A stretch of DNA of 64,000 nucleotides from Gammaproteobacteria bacterium. GTDB taxonomy: Bacteria; Pseudomonadota; Gammaproteobacteria; Thiohalomonadales; Thiohalomonadaceae. The notes beneath the pieces were generated by a model. That model was not told the DNA's origin. It did not search any database and saw nothing but the letters and a program-made list of their open reading frames with translations. Position numbers and translations under genes: made by a program. Below, piece after piece: positions 55,394 to 64,000 of this stretch; the stretch's first letter is position 1, and each line of letters starts with the position of its first letter. The stretch is taken from assembly GCA_023228645.1 (NCBI GenBank), contig JALOAT010000005.1, forward strand, positions 62,001-126,000. The letters are read 5' to 3'.

Positions 55394-58216
55394 TCAGGCG
55401 ATCTGCTGGAGGAGTTCCTCGGCCTGTTGCTTCTGGGTGGAGTCACCTTCCTGCATGACCTCGTCGAGCAGGTTGCGCGCACCGTCGCTGTCGCCCATGC
55501 CCACGTACGCTCGGGCAAGGTCGAGCTTGGTGTCCACTTCGTTGATATCACCCAGCATCAGGTCGTCGGCGTCGTCTTCTGCCGGGAGATCCATGTCGGC
55601 CAGGTTCAGCTCACCGGCAGGCTCCGTTCCGGCCGTGCCGAGATCGAGACTATTGAGATCGAAGCTGCCCAGATCGAAGCCGTCCTCGTCCTGCGACAAC
55701 CCGGCGTCAACGGGGGCTGCGTCCGCCGTGAGATCAAGATCACCCAGGTCCAGGTCCGTGCCCGCGGCCGGCGAAGGATCGGCTGGTGCAGGCTCGTCCA
55801 GCGCCAGGCCACTCAGCTCCATCTCAGGCATGGCCGGCTCGGCCTGCACGGCAGCGGGCTCATCCAGCGACAGATCAACCACGCCCAAATCGGGCATCAC
55901 CGCTTCGCCGGCATCGGCATTTGGCGCTGCCGGCTCATCCAGCGCGAGACCTCCCAGATCGAAATCCAGGTCCGCAACCGCCGCGGGAACGGCCGATGCC
56001 GGTGCAGACGTCGGTGTATCGGTAGCCAATGCATCCAAGTCCAGATCGAAGCCCGTCTCCTCCACCGGCGCGCTGGGCGCAGCCGATACGGCGGGCGCTG
56101 CCTTGGGTGCCAGGTCTTCCAGATCGGAGAAGTCCACCCCAAGGTCGAGATTGAATTCGCCGCCACCGCCGCCGGATTCCATCTCCTCGGTCAGTGCGTC
56201 CAGGTCGAGACCGATGTCCAGGACCTCGTTGTCGAGGCGCGCATCGGCGTGGTCCGGTCCCGGCGTCAACGCCTCCGGCGCCTTGGCGAACAGGGCGTGC
56301 TCGGGGAGCAGTTCGTGACCCAGCACCAGTACCTTGTCCCACAGCGGGCCTGAACCGTTGAGCAGCGCGTGGGTCCTGAGGGCCTCGGCCTCGAATTTGG
56401 CCTTGTCCTTGGTGGCGTGATAGACCTCGAGCAGCTTCACGTGCAGTTCGGCGCGCTCCGGGTTGTGCTTGAGGGCATCCTGTACCAGGTCTTCGGCTTG
56501 CTGATAGCGCTGATAGGCCATGTAGACGTCGGCCTCGGTCAGCGGGTCGACCTCGGAGTCCTCGGCCTGGATGTCGCCCATGCCGCTGACGGCGAAGTCG
56601 CTGAAAAATGAGCTTTCTTCCGCACCTTTACCTTCCGCGGCCTTGGCTTTCATCATGGATGGCGTACCGCCCATGAGGATGCTCTCGGTAAAGTTCCCAC
56701 CGCTGCGGCGACGACGGACGATCAGCACCAGGAGGGTGACCAAGGCCACGCCCAACAGGAGGAACAGGCCCGAGTACACCGGGTTGGCGAGCAGGTCGTC
56801 CAGCAGGGTTGGTTCCGGCTGCGGCTCGGGTATGACCACCGGACGCTTCGGCGCGGGTTTCTTGGCGGGCTTGACCGCTTCGGGTTTGGCCGCTTCCTCG
56901 GCCTTGGGCGCGGCGGCCTCTGCGGCAGGCGCGGCCTCGCCGTTGGCCGCAGCAGCGACTGCGGCGGTCGCTTCGCCGGCGGCCGCGGGCGCGACCTCCA
57001 CCCTCTGACCGTCGAACGCCACTCCGACGCCGGGCTTCACTTCCGCGCCGGCCGCTGGCGCGGCGCGCGCCACATCCTGTTGACCCTGACCGGCAAGCTG
57101 GCGCTGCAGGGCGGCGAGATTGTCGTCCTGCAGCGACAACAGGCGCTGCATGTCCGCTATCTGGCCCTCGAGATCCTGGACGCGCTGACGGAGTTGTTCA
57201 CTCTCTTGCTTGCTGGCGGCGCCGGCCTCCTGGGCAAGCAACAGTTCCTGCTTGAGGCTGGCCAGGGTGCCGGCTTCACCCGCGGCGGTACCGGAGGCCT
57301 CGGCCTTGCCGGCTTCGATCGCCTCCGGGGCGACCAGCTTCAGGCGTGGCTCGTCGGGTTTCACTGCAGTGGTACCGCGCGGTACCACGGAGGTACCGGT
57401 GGGCGCCCGGCTGCCGGCCTTGCCGGCGGCCTGCTGTTTGAAGTCCTGCCATTCACGATCCTGACGGGCAACCTCACGGGCGGCTTCGGCGCGGCTCATG
57501 GCCTGGAGCAGGGCCGGATCGAGGCGCAGCACCGTTCCCGCCTTGAGGCGGTTCACGTTGCCCTCTTCAAATGCGTCGGGGTTGCCCTTGAGCAGCGCCA
57601 TCATCACCTGCGGGGTGCTGTAAGAACGCGGCCGCATCGTCTTGGCGATGCTCCACAAGGTCTCGTTACCCTTGACGGGACCGTAGCGAAGGCCATCCCC
57701 GGACAGGGCCCCGCCCTTGCCGGTCTTGGGCGCGGTACTGGCGCGCTTGGTGGTGCGTGCGGGCTTGGCGCCGGTCGCCGCGGGCGCCTTCACCGCCGGC
57801 GGCGCTTCCTTCTTCATGAGTTCGGGCGGATCGAGCAGCACGGTGTAGTCGCGCAGCAGGCGCCCGGAACGCCAGTTGACCTCAAGGAGGAAATCCAGGA
57901 ACGGCTCGCGTACGGGGCGTTCCGTCACGGCCTTGATGTAATAGGCGCCGCTAGGCCGCTGCGCGACCGAGAATTCGATGGCGAGCAGCGCCGCCGGGCG
58001 GTCGAGCCCGACCTGTTGGAAGGATTCGGCGGAGGCCAGGGAGACGACGATGCTCGGCACGTCATCGGGGGCCACCGACAGCAGGTCGATTTCCGCAGCG
58101 AGGGGTTGGTTCAGGGCCGATCGGAGATGAATATCGCCGAGCCCCAAGGAATAGGCCGCCGCCGGAAGGCATAGCAGGGCCAGCAAAATCGATTTTAGCT
58201 TCCGCAAGTTCCGCAC
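55394..58216 (-). CDS. fimV: FimV/HubP-family polar motility protein
   Basis: Inner-membrane hub protein for polar organisation and type IV pilus function. 940 residues. It has a signal peptide (LLALLCLPAAAYSLGLGDIH), a periplasmic N-terminal domain (AEIDLLSVAPDDVPSIVVSL) and a LysM-like segment near 185-235 (NETLWSIAKTMRP). A coiled coil near 310-370 and an Ala/Pro-rich linker lead to one membrane segment (GLFLLLGVALVTLLVLIV, about residue 490). The long acidic cytoplasmic tail contains repeated DLDLDAL/LSLDEPA segments and ends in the conserved FimV TPR-like domain (LDLARAYVGMGDSDGARNLL). It lies in the asd-fimV-truA order typical of pseudomonads. Confidence 0.92.
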   Translation of the reverse strand: MRNLRKLKSILLALLCLPAAAYSLGLGDIHLRSALNQPLAAEIDLLSVAPDDVPSIVVSLASAESFQQVGLDRPAALLAIEFSVAQRPSGAYYIKAVTERPVREPFLDFLLEVNWRSGRLLRDYTVLLDPPELMKKEAPPAVKAPAATGAKPARTTKRASTAPKTGKGGALSGDGLRYGPVKGNETLWSIAKTMRPRSYSTPQVMMALLKGNPDAFEEGNVNRLKAGTVLRLDPALLQAMSRAEAAREVARQDREWQDFKQQAAGKAGSRAPTGTSVVPRGTTAVKPDEPRLKLVAPEAIEAGKAEASGTAAGEAGTLASLKQELLLAQEAGAASKQESEQLRQRVQDLEGQIADMQRLLSLQDDNLAALQRQLAGQGQQDVARAAPAAGAEVKPGVGVAFDGQRVEVAPAAAGEATAAVAAAANGEAAPAAEAAAPKAEEAAKPEAVKPAKKPAPKRPVVIPEPQPEPTLLDDLLANPVYSGLFLLLGVALVTLLVLIVRRRRSGGNFTESILMGGTPSMMKAKAAEGKGAEESSFFSDFAVSGMGDIQAEDSEVDPLTEADVYMAYQRYQQAEDLVQDALKHNPERAELHVKLLEVYHATKDKAKFEAEALRTHALLNGSGPLWDKVLVLGHELLPEHALFAKAPEALTPGPDHADARLDNEVLDIGLDLDALTEEMESGGGGGEFNLDLGVDFSDLEDLAPKAAPAVSAAPSAPVEETGFDLDLDALATDTPTSAPASAVPAAVADLDFDLGGLALDEPAAPNADAGEAVMPDLGVVDLSLDEPAAVQAEPAMPEMELSGLALDEPAPADPSPAAGTDLDLGDLDLTADAAPVDAGLSQDEDGFDLGSFDLNSLDLGTAGTEPAGELNLADMDLPAEDDADDLMLGDINEVDTKLDLARAYVGMGDSDGARNLLDEVMQEGDSTQKQQAEELLQQIA

Positions 58217-58324
58217 TCCCTCAGGCGCCGCTGGCGGCCGGCAACCGGTTCAGAACCATTTCCCGTCCGCAGGTTTGGTGCCGAAACTTATCAAACCGCT
58301 TTAGTTGTAGCAACTAACCATGTC

Positions 58325-59344
58325 TCACGAGAGGTTTTTTGCTAACTGCTCCGCAATTTGGATGCAGTTCAAAGCCTGCCTCCGGACGTTCTCTGTGACC
58401 ACCCAAAAATCCAGTCCGCGGGGGTGGCTCAGGTCCTCCCGGAGCCGGCCGACCCACACCGGATCCTGCCCCGCCGCCTCGGTGACCGGCGTCGGAAAAC
58501 CGTCGGCCCCGTGCTCGTCCAGCACCTCGACACCCGGCGCCGCTTCCAGCAGGGTGCGGGCACGGCCGACATCGAGCTTGTCGCAGGTCTCCAGGTGCAC
58601 GGCCGCCGAATGGCCGAAGAAAACCGGGGCGCGCACGGCGGTCGCGTTGACCCCGAGCCCGGGCAGGCCGAGCACGCGGCGCAGCTCCGTAAGAAATTTC
58701 ATTTCCTCGCGGGTATACCCGTTGTCGAGAAACGTGTCCACCTGGGGCAGCAGATTAAAGGCAATTTGCCTAGGGAAGACCTTCGGCTCGATGGGGCGCA
58801 CGTTGAGCAGATTGGCCGTTTGTTTCGCCAGCTCCTCCACCCCCGCGCGCCCGGCGCCGGACACGGCCTGCAAGGTCACGACGTTCACACGCGTGAGGCC
58901 GGCCGCTTCATGCAACGGCTTGAGCGCGACCGCGAGGGCAATGGTCCCGCAGGAGGGGCTGCTGACGATCCGACCTTCGGAAACCCCCGCCAGCGCCTGC
59001 GGATTCACGTCGGCCACTAGCAGCGGCACGTCGGGTGCGTCACGAAAACGGGGCGAGCTGTCGATCACCACGGCGCCGGCGGCCGCGGCGATGGGCGCGT
59101 GACGCGCCGCCAATTCCGCACCCGCGCAGAAGAAGGCCAGGCGAATCCCCGAAAAATCGAAGCCCTCGATGGCCTGAACGCGCACATGACTGCCGCGGAA
59201 TTCCACGCGACCGCCGGCCCCCTCGCCGAGCGCGAGCAACGCCAGCTTCCCCAACGGAAACTCGCGCTCCTCAAGCAACTGCACCAGGGCCTCGCCCACC
59301 AGCGTGTCGGGGCCGACGACAGCGACGTTCATTTTCTCAGGCAT
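58325..59344 (-). CDS. Second aspartate-semialdehyde dehydrogenase homologue (Usg-type)
   Basis: 339 residues with the ASADH fold: N-terminal NADP site VAVVGPDTLVGEALVQLL, the Cys132 region RIVSSPSCGTIALAV and the substrate region VRAPVFFGHSAAVHLET. The usual NPNC catalytic context is changed to SPSC, but Cys and the His in GHSAAVH remain, so activity is possible. Such paralogues stand next to asd and fimV in Pseudomonas, and their function is unclear. ATG 59332 (MNVAVVG) is an alternative start. Confidence 0.85.
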   Translation of the reverse strand: MPEKMNVAVVGPDTLVGEALVQLLEEREFPLGKLALLALGEGAGGRVEFRGSHVRVQAIEGFDFSGIRLAFFCAGAELAARHAPIAAAAGAVVIDSSPRFRDAPDVPLLVADVNPQALAGVSEGRIVSSPSCGTIALAVALKPLHEAAGLTRVNVVTLQAVSGAGRAGVEELAKQTANLLNVRPIEPKVFPRQIAFNLLPQVDTFLDNGYTREEMKFLTELRRVLGLPGLGVNATAVRAPVFFGHSAAVHLETCDKLDVGRARTLLEAAPGVEVLDEHGADGFPTPVTEAAGQDPVWVGRLREDLSHPRGLDFWVVTENVRRQALNCIQIAEQLAKNLS

Positions 59345-59375
59345 GGTCGAGAAAAAAGACTCACCACAAAAAGAC

Positions 59376-59513
59376 TAACCACCGGGGACACGGGGAACAC
59401 AGAGGGGTGAACAGCAGACACCGCCGCCCCACCCGCTCAGGTTCACACGTAGTGTGAGCCTCTCCTGAGAAAGACACATTCTTCCCCGTGTTCCCCGTGC
59501 CCCCGTGGTTGAT
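59376..59513. repeat. Long hairpin repeat, AACCACGGGG family, copy 7
   Basis: Left arm TAACCACCGGGGACACGGGG and right arm CCCCGTGCCCCCGTGGTT, with AAAAAGAC before it and GATCTTTCTC after. The inner part holds a small palindrome GTTCACACGTAGTGTGAGC. It lies between asd and the second homologue. Confidence 0.85.
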
Positions 59514-59518
59514 CTTTC

Positions 59519-60631
59519 TCACCCCTCCAGCAGGATGCGCAGCATGCGGCGCAGCGGCTCGGCGGCGCCCCACAGCAGCTGGTCGCCCACGGTGAAGGCG
59601 GTGAGGTATTCGGGGCCCATGTTGAGCTTGCGCAGACGGCCCACGGGTACCGTGAGCGTGCCGGTGACGGCGGCCGGGGTCAGGTCTCGCATTGTAACTT
59701 CGCGGTCGTTGGGCACCACCTTCACCCACTGATTGTGCTCCGCGATGATGCTTTCGATCTCGTTGAGCGGCACGTCCTTGGTCATCTTGATAGTCAGTGC
59801 CTGGCTGTGGCAGCGCATGGCGCCGATGCGCACGCACAGACCGTCAATGGGGATCGGGCGATCGGAGCGGCCGAGGATCTTGTTGCACTCCACCTGGGCC
59901 TTCCACTCTTCCTTCGACTGGCCGGATTCCAGCGGCACGTCGATCCAGGGGATGAGGCTGCCGGCCAGCGGCACCGGCCACGCGTCGGTGGGATAGGCGT
60001 CGGAGCGGATGAAATCGGCGACCTTGCGATCGATTTCCAGAATCGCCGCGGCCGGGTCGTCCACCAGCGCCTTCACCTCGCTGTGGATGGCGCCCATCTG
60101 CTGGATCAGTTCGCGCATGTTGCGCGCGCCGGCGCCGGAGGCCGCCTGGTAGGTCATGGGCGAGATCCACTCGATGAGGCCCTGCTCGAACAGGCCGCCG
60201 ATGGCCATGAGCATGAGCGACACGGTGCAGTTGCCGCCCACGTAGGTCTTGACGCCCTTGGCCAGGCCGTCCTTGATGACGTTCTTGTTCACCGGGTCGA
60301 GGATGACGATGGCCTCGTCCTTCATGCGTAGCGTGGAGGCGGCGTCGATCCAGTAGCCATTCCAGCCGGACTCGCGCAGCTTGGGGTAGATCTCTTTGGT
60401 GTAATCACCGCCCTGGCAGGAGATGATCACCTCCATGGCCTTCAACTCGTCAATGTTGTGGGCGTCCTTCAGCGGCGGCACGTCCTTGCCGATGGCCGGC
60501 CCCTTGCCACCCGGGTTCGAGGTGGTGAAGAACACCGGATCGATAAGTTCGAAATCCTTCTCGGCGCGCATGCGATCCATGAGCACCGAACCCACCATGC
60601 CACGCCAACCGATCAACCCTACGCGCTTCAT
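59519..60631 (-). CDS. asd: Aspartate-semialdehyde dehydrogenase
   Basis: Reduces aspartyl phosphate to aspartate semialdehyde for lysine, methionine, threonine and diaminopimelate synthesis. 370 residues, gammaproteobacterial type (MKRVGLIGWRGMVGSVLMDR). Catalytic Cys135 is in YVGGNCTVSLM; the His in GAMRCHSQALTIK completes the site. Confidence 0.97.
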   Translation of the reverse strand: MKRVGLIGWRGMVGSVLMDRMRAEKDFELIDPVFFTTSNPGGKGPAIGKDVPPLKDAHNIDELKAMEVIISCQGGDYTKEIYPKLRESGWNGYWIDAASTLRMKDEAIVILDPVNKNVIKDGLAKGVKTYVGGNCTVSLMLMAIGGLFEQGLIEWISPMTYQAASGAGARNMRELIQQMGAIHSEVKALVDDPAAAILEIDRKVADFIRSDAYPTDAWPVPLAGSLIPWIDVPLESGQSKEEWKAQVECNKILGRSDRPIPIDGLCVRIGAMRCHSQALTIKMTKDVPLNEIESIIAEHNQWVKVVPNDREVTMRDLTPAAVTGTLTVPVGRLRKLNMGPEYLTAFTVGDQLLWGAAEPLRRMLRILLEG

Positions 60632-60656
60632 TGACTAGTTCCTCGAAGAAAAAAGA

Positions 60657-60742
60657 TTAACGCAGAGGCGCAGAGACACAGAGGACACGGAGAAAATCAT
60701 TGTTTGTCTCTGTCCCCTCTGTGCCTCTGCGCCTCTGTGTTG
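60657..60742. repeat. Long hairpin repeat, AACGCAGAGGCGCAGAG family, copy 2
   Basis: Left arm TTAACGCAGAGGCGCAGAGA plus CACAGAGG; right arm CCTCTGTGCCTCTGCGCCTC plus TGTGTT. Between leuB and asd. Confidence 0.9.
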
Positions 60743-60754
60743 GGCCGTTTGCCT

Positions 60755-61831
60755 TTAATCCAATGCCGCGACGATGGCGGCGCCCATTTCGGCGGTGCCG
60801 ACTTTCTTGCAGCCTTCGGTCCAGATGTCGACGGTGCGCAGGCCCTGGTCGAGGACCTTGGACACTGCGGCGTCCACGCGGTCGGCCAGGGCCGCTTCGT
60901 TCAGGGTGTAACGCAACATCATCGACACGGAGAGTATGGTGGCGATGGGGTTGGCGATGCCCTGGCCGGCGATGTCCGGGGCCGAGCCGTGGATGGGTTC
61001 GTACATGCCCTTTCCGTTGGCGTCCAGGGAGGCGGACGGCAGCATGCCGATGGAACCGGTGAGCATGGAGGCCTCGTCCGAGAGGATGTCGCCGAACATG
61101 TTGTCGGTGAGCATCACATCGAACTGCTTGGGATTCCGCACCAGCTGCATGGCGGCATTGTCCACGTACATGTGGCTCAGTTCCACCTCGGGATACCCGG
61201 TTGCCACATCGGTCACGATCTCGCGCCACAGCTCCGTGCATTCGAGCACGTTGGCCTTGTCGATGGAGCACACCTTGCGGTTGCGCTTCATGGCGATGTC
61301 GAAGGCGGCCTTGGCGATGCGGCGGATCTCGTTCTCGCTGTAGACCAGGGTGTTGAAGCCCTCGCGCTCGCCCTGCGCGTTGTTGCGGATGCCGCGCGGC
61401 TGACCGAAGTAGATGCCGCCGGTGAGCTCGCGCACGATCATGATGTCCAGGCCCGCGACCACTTCCGGCTTCAGGGTGGAGGCCGAGGCGAGCTGGGGAT
61501 AGACCTGGGCCGGGCGCAGGTTGGCGAACAGCTCCAGGCCCTTGCGGATACCCAGCAGGCCCTTCTCCGGGCGCACCGCGATGGGCAGCGCCTCCCACTT
61601 GGGCCCACCCACGGCGCCGAGCAGCACCGCATCGGCCGCCTTGGCCAGCGCCAGCGTGGCATCGGGCAGCGGATGGCCCGCGGCGTCGTAACCGGCGCCA
61701 CCGATGTGACCGTGCTCCATCTCCACCTTCAGGCCAAACCTGTCCCGCAGCGCCTCGAGCACCTTCACGGCCTCGGCGACAATCTCCGGCCCAATGCCGT
61801 CACCCGGCAATACAGCAATCTTCTTCGTCAT
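60755..61831 (-). CDS. leuB: 3-isopropylmalate dehydrogenase
   Basis: Oxidatively decarboxylates 3-isopropylmalate in leucine synthesis. 358 residues. It begins MTKKIAVLPGDGIGPEIVAE. The active-site signature is FDVMLTDNMFGDILSDEASM, with NAD recognition in PIHGSAPDIAGQGIANPIAT. Confidence 0.97.
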   Translation of the reverse strand: MTKKIAVLPGDGIGPEIVAEAVKVLEALRDRFGLKVEMEHGHIGGAGYDAAGHPLPDATLALAKAADAVLLGAVGGPKWEALPIAVRPEKGLLGIRKGLELFANLRPAQVYPQLASASTLKPEVVAGLDIMIVRELTGGIYFGQPRGIRNNAQGEREGFNTLVYSENEIRRIAKAAFDIAMKRNRKVCSIDKANVLECTELWREIVTDVATGYPEVELSHMYVDNAAMQLVRNPKQFDVMLTDNMFGDILSDEASMLTGSIGMLPSASLDANGKGMYEPIHGSAPDIAGQGIANPIATILSVSMMLRYTLNEAALADRVDAAVSKVLDQGLRTVDIWTEGCKKVGTAEMGAAIVAALD

Positions 61832-61848
61832 TGGAAAAAACCCTTTTC

Positions 61849-61935
61849 AACACAGAGGCACAGAGGCGCAGAGAACACAGAGGAAAAACATTGTGTGTTC
61901 TCTGTGTCCTCCGTGTCTCTGCGCCTCTGCGTTAG
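61849..61935. repeat. Long hairpin repeat, AACGCAGAGGCGCAGAG family, copy 3
   Basis: Left arm AACACAGAGGCACAGAGGCG plus CAGAGAACACAGAGG; right arm CTCTGTGTCCTCCGTGTCTC plus TGCGCCTCTGCGTT, followed by AGTCTTTTTC. Between leuD and leuB. Confidence 0.9.
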
Positions 61936-61944
61936 TCTTTTTCT

Positions 61945-62580
61945 TCAAAACAGCCAGGGCGCTTCGGTGCGGCGTTTGGCTTCGTAGGCGCGGATGGCGT
62001 CCACGTGCTGCAGGGTCAGGCCGATGTCGTCGAGGCCTTCGAGCAGGCAGTGTTTGCGGAACGGGTCCACCTCGAAACGGATCACCTCGCCCGTGGGCGT
62101 GGTGAGGGTCTGGGCGTCCAGGTCCATGGCCAGCCGGTAGCCTTCGCTCGCGGCCACTTCCTTGAACAACTGGTCCACCTTCGCCTCATCGAGCACGACG
62201 GGCAGGATGCCGTTTTTGAAGCAGTTGTTGAAGAAGATGTCGGCGAACGAGGGCGCAATGATGACCCTGAAGCCGTAGTCCAGCAAGGCCCACGGGGCGT
62301 GTTCGCGACTGGAGCCGCAGCCGAAGTTCTGGCGAGCGAGCAGCACCTGCGCCCCCTGGTAACGGGGCTGGTTGAGCACGAAATCCGGGTTGAGGGGACG
62401 CTTGGAGTTGTCCATGCCCGGCTCGCCCACGTCCAGGTAGCGCCACTCGTCGAAGAGATTCGGCCCGAAACCCGAGCGCTTGATGGACTTCAAAAACTGC
62501 TTGGGAATGATGGCGTCCGTATCCACGTTCGCCCTATCGAGCGGCGCCACAATCCCATTCAACTTGTTCAACTTTTCCAT
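61945..62580 (-). CDS. leuD: 3-isopropylmalate dehydratase small subunit
   Basis: Swivel-domain subunit of isopropylmalate isomerase. 211 residues. Motifs are GIVAPLDRANVDTDAIIPKQ, LLARQNFGCGSSREHAPWAL and IIAPSFADIFFNNCFKNGIL. It works with LeuC, whose gene lies upstream with a hairpin between them. Confidence 0.97.
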   Translation of the reverse strand: MEKLNKLNGIVAPLDRANVDTDAIIPKQFLKSIKRSGFGPNLFDEWRYLDVGEPGMDNSKRPLNPDFVLNQPRYQGAQVLLARQNFGCGSSREHAPWALLDYGFRVIIAPSFADIFFNNCFKNGILPVVLDEAKVDQLFKEVAASEGYRLAMDLDAQTLTTPTGEVIRFEVDPFRKHCLLEGLDDIGLTLQHVDAIRAYEAKRRTEAPWLF

Positions 62581-62593
62581 TGGAAACCCCTTT

Positions 62594-62680
62594 CAACACA
62601 GAGGCGCAGAGACACAGAGAACACCGAGAAACCCCATTGATTCATCTCTGTGTCCTCTGTGTCTCTGCGCCTCTGCGTTG
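62594..62680. repeat. Long hairpin repeat, AACGCAGAGGCGCAGAG family, copy 4
   Basis: Left arm AACACAGAGGCGCAGAGACA plus CAGAGAACACCGAG; right arm CTCTGTGTCCTCTGTGTCTC plus TGCGCCTCTGCGTT. It lies in the leuC-leuD gap, inside what should be one operon. Confidence 0.9.
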
Positions 62681-62691
62681 GGCTGTTTTCT

Positions 62692-64000
62692 TCAAATCTT
62701 CCGCACGTCGACGAAGTGGCCCGCCACCGCCGCCGCCGCGGCCATGGCCGGGCTGACCAGGTGGGTGCGGCCACCGGCGCCCTGGCGTCCCTCGAAGTTG
62801 CGGTTCGAGGTGGAGGCGCAGCGTTCGCCCGCTTCCAGGCGGTCGGCGTTCATGGCCAGGCACATGGAGCAGCCGGGCTCGCGCCATTCGAAGCCGGCCT
62901 CGATGAACACCTTGTCGAGCCCCTCGGCCTCGGCCTGCTGCTTCACCAGGCCGGAACCGGGCACGACGAGCACCTGTTTCACGTTGGCGGCCTTCTTCCT
63001 GCCCTGAACCACCACAGCGGCGGCGCGCAGGTCTTCGATACGCGAGTTGGTGCAGGAACCGATGAAGACCTTGTCCACGGCGATCTGCTCGATGGGCGTG
63101 TTGGCCGTGAGGCCCATGTACTTTAGGGCGCGGCGCATGCCGTCGGCCTTCACCGTATCCGGTTCGTTGGCCGGATCGGGCACCTTCCCGTCCACCGCCA
63201 CCACCATCTCCGGCGAGGTGCCCCAGGTGACCTGCGGGCGGATAGCCGTCGCGTCGATGCGCACCACGCGGTCGAACCGGGCGTCCGGATCCGATTTCAA
63301 CTCGCGCCAGGCGGCCACGGCCTGGTCCCACACTTCGCCTTTCGGCGCATAGGGCCGGCCGCGCACGTAGTCGATGGTCTTTTCATCCACCGCCACCATG
63401 CCCGCGCGGGCGCCGGCCTCGATGGCCATGTTGCACACGGTCATGCGGCCTTCCATGGAGAGGTCACGGATGGCCTCGCCGCCGAATTCGATGGCGTAGC
63501 CGGTGCCGCCCGCGGTGCCGATCTCGCCGATGATGGCCAGCACGATGTCCTTGGCGGTAACGCCCGGACCCACCTTGCCGTCCACGGATACCAGCATGGC
63601 CTTGGATTTCTTCTGCAACAGGCACTGGGTGGCGAGCACGTGCTCCACCTCGGAGGTGCCGATGCCGTGGGCCAGCGCACCGAAGGCGCCGTGGGTGGAG
63701 GTGTGGGAGTCGCCGCACACCACGGTCATGCCGGGCAGCGTGCCGCCCTGCTCCGGCCCCACCACGTGCACGATGCCCTGGCGCAGGTCGTCCATCCTGA
63801 ATTCGTTGATTCCGAAGTCGGCACAGTTCTGGTCCAGGGTCTGCACCTGAAGGCGGGCGATCTCGTCGGCGATGGCGGCGATGCCGCCCTTGCGCTCGGG
63901 CGCGGTGGTGGGCACGTTGTGGTCGGGCGTGGCGATGACCGAGCCCACCCGCCACGGCGTGCGCCCGGCCAGGCGCAGGCCCTCGAAGGCCTGGGGCGAG
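62692..64000 (-). CDS. leuC: 3-isopropylmalate dehydratase large subunit, 5' end outside the window
   Basis: Aconitase-type [4Fe-4S] subunit of isopropylmalate isomerase. At least 435 residues are in the window and the frame is open at its right edge, where SPQAFEGLRLAGRTPWRVGS is read; about 30 residues are missing. Cluster ligands are in FIGSCTNSRIEDLRAAA and REPGCSMCLAMN. Other motifs are VCGDSHTSTHGAFGALAHGI and TSNRNFEGRQG. Confidence 0.96.
   Translation of the reverse strand, partial: SPQAFEGLRLAGRTPWRVGSVIATPDHNVPTTAPERKGGIAAIADEIARLQVQTLDQNCADFGINEFRMDDLRQGIVHVVGPEQGGTLPGMTVVCGDSHTSTHGAFGALAHGIGTSEVEHVLATQCLLQKKSKAMLVSVDGKVGPGVTAKDIVLAIIGEIGTAGGTGYAIEFGGEAIRDLSMEGRMTVCNMAIEAGARAGMVAVDEKTIDYVRGRPYAPKGEVWDQAVAAWRELKSDPDARFDRVVRIDATAIRPQVTWGTSPEMVVAVDGKVPDPANEPDTVKADGMRRALKYMGLTANTPIEQIAVDKVFIGSCTNSRIEDLRAAAVVVQGRKKAANVKQVLVVPGSGLVKQQAEAEGLDKVFIEAGFEWREPGCSMCLAMNADRLEAGERCASTSNRNFEGRQGAGGRTHLVSPAMAAAAAVAGHFVDVRKI

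Overview
The window is a high-GC chromosomal segment from a gammaproteobacterium. Two stretches follow gene orders I know from Pseudomonas: gloB-mltD-peptide ABC transporter-(fabI)-ppiD-hupB-lon-clpX-clpP-tig together with folD-cysS-ppiB-lpxH, and metZ-purF-cvpA-dedD-folC-accD-trpF-truA-fimV-asd2-asd-leuB-leuD-leuC. The trpBA genes between trpF and accD, and the dense repeats, argue against Pseudomonas itself. A Chromatiales-like lineage is a reasonable guess that I cannot prove from the sequence. No transposase, integrase, phage gene, rRNA or CRISPR array was seen.

Layout. 1-2.5 kb: partial gloB and the lytic transglycosylase mltD. 2.5-3.8 kb: a non-coding repeat field with a 788-bp element bounded by perfect 36-bp inverted repeats. 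3.8-9.4 kb: a Yej-type peptide ABC transporter. 9.6-10.2 kb: a decayed fabI in the place where fabI normally stands. 10.3-18.8 kb: the protein quality-control block (ppiD, tRNA-Asp, tRNA-Val, hupB, lon, clpX, clpP, tig), all on the minus strand. hupB and the two tRNAs have a strong promoter followed by an intrinsic terminator in the leader. 19.5-23.6 kb: nfsB, an IspB-like protein that has lost both aspartate-rich catalytic motifs, tRNA-Leu and tRNA-Lys, a SafE-like membrane protein and a sigma-54 activator with no sensor domain.

23.9-32.8 kb: the most notable region, nine tightly packed minus-strand genes. In transcription order they are a TonB-dependent receptor, a His-rich DUF4198-like periplasmic protein, a NapH/CcoG-like membrane ferredoxin, a CcdA-like thiol-redox membrane protein, ExbB, ExbD, TonB, an OprC-type copper receptor with all four copper ligands, and a PCu(A)C copper chaperone with an exact ligand motif. 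I read this as a self-contained copper import, reduction and delivery operon with its own energy transduction. It lies between two tRNA clusters.

33.2-43 kb: tRNA-His/Arg/Pro, folD, a DksA-like protein, a small HTH-like protein, cysS, gltX, two cyclophilins, lpxH, a DUF455 protein and a secreted protein of unknown function. 43-64 kb: glycerate kinase, carbonic anhydrase, then metZ, purF, cvpA, dedD, folC, accD, trpA, trpB, trpF, truA, fimV, two aspartate-semialdehyde dehydrogenase homologues and leuBDC (leuC runs off the end).

From 34.9 to 62.7 kb many gene boundaries carry a long hairpin from one of two families (arms AACCACGGGGGACACGGGG or AACGCAGAGGCGCAGAGAC), most with A-rich left and T-rich right flanks like two-way intrinsic terminators. 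Some contain smaller palindromes nested inside them.
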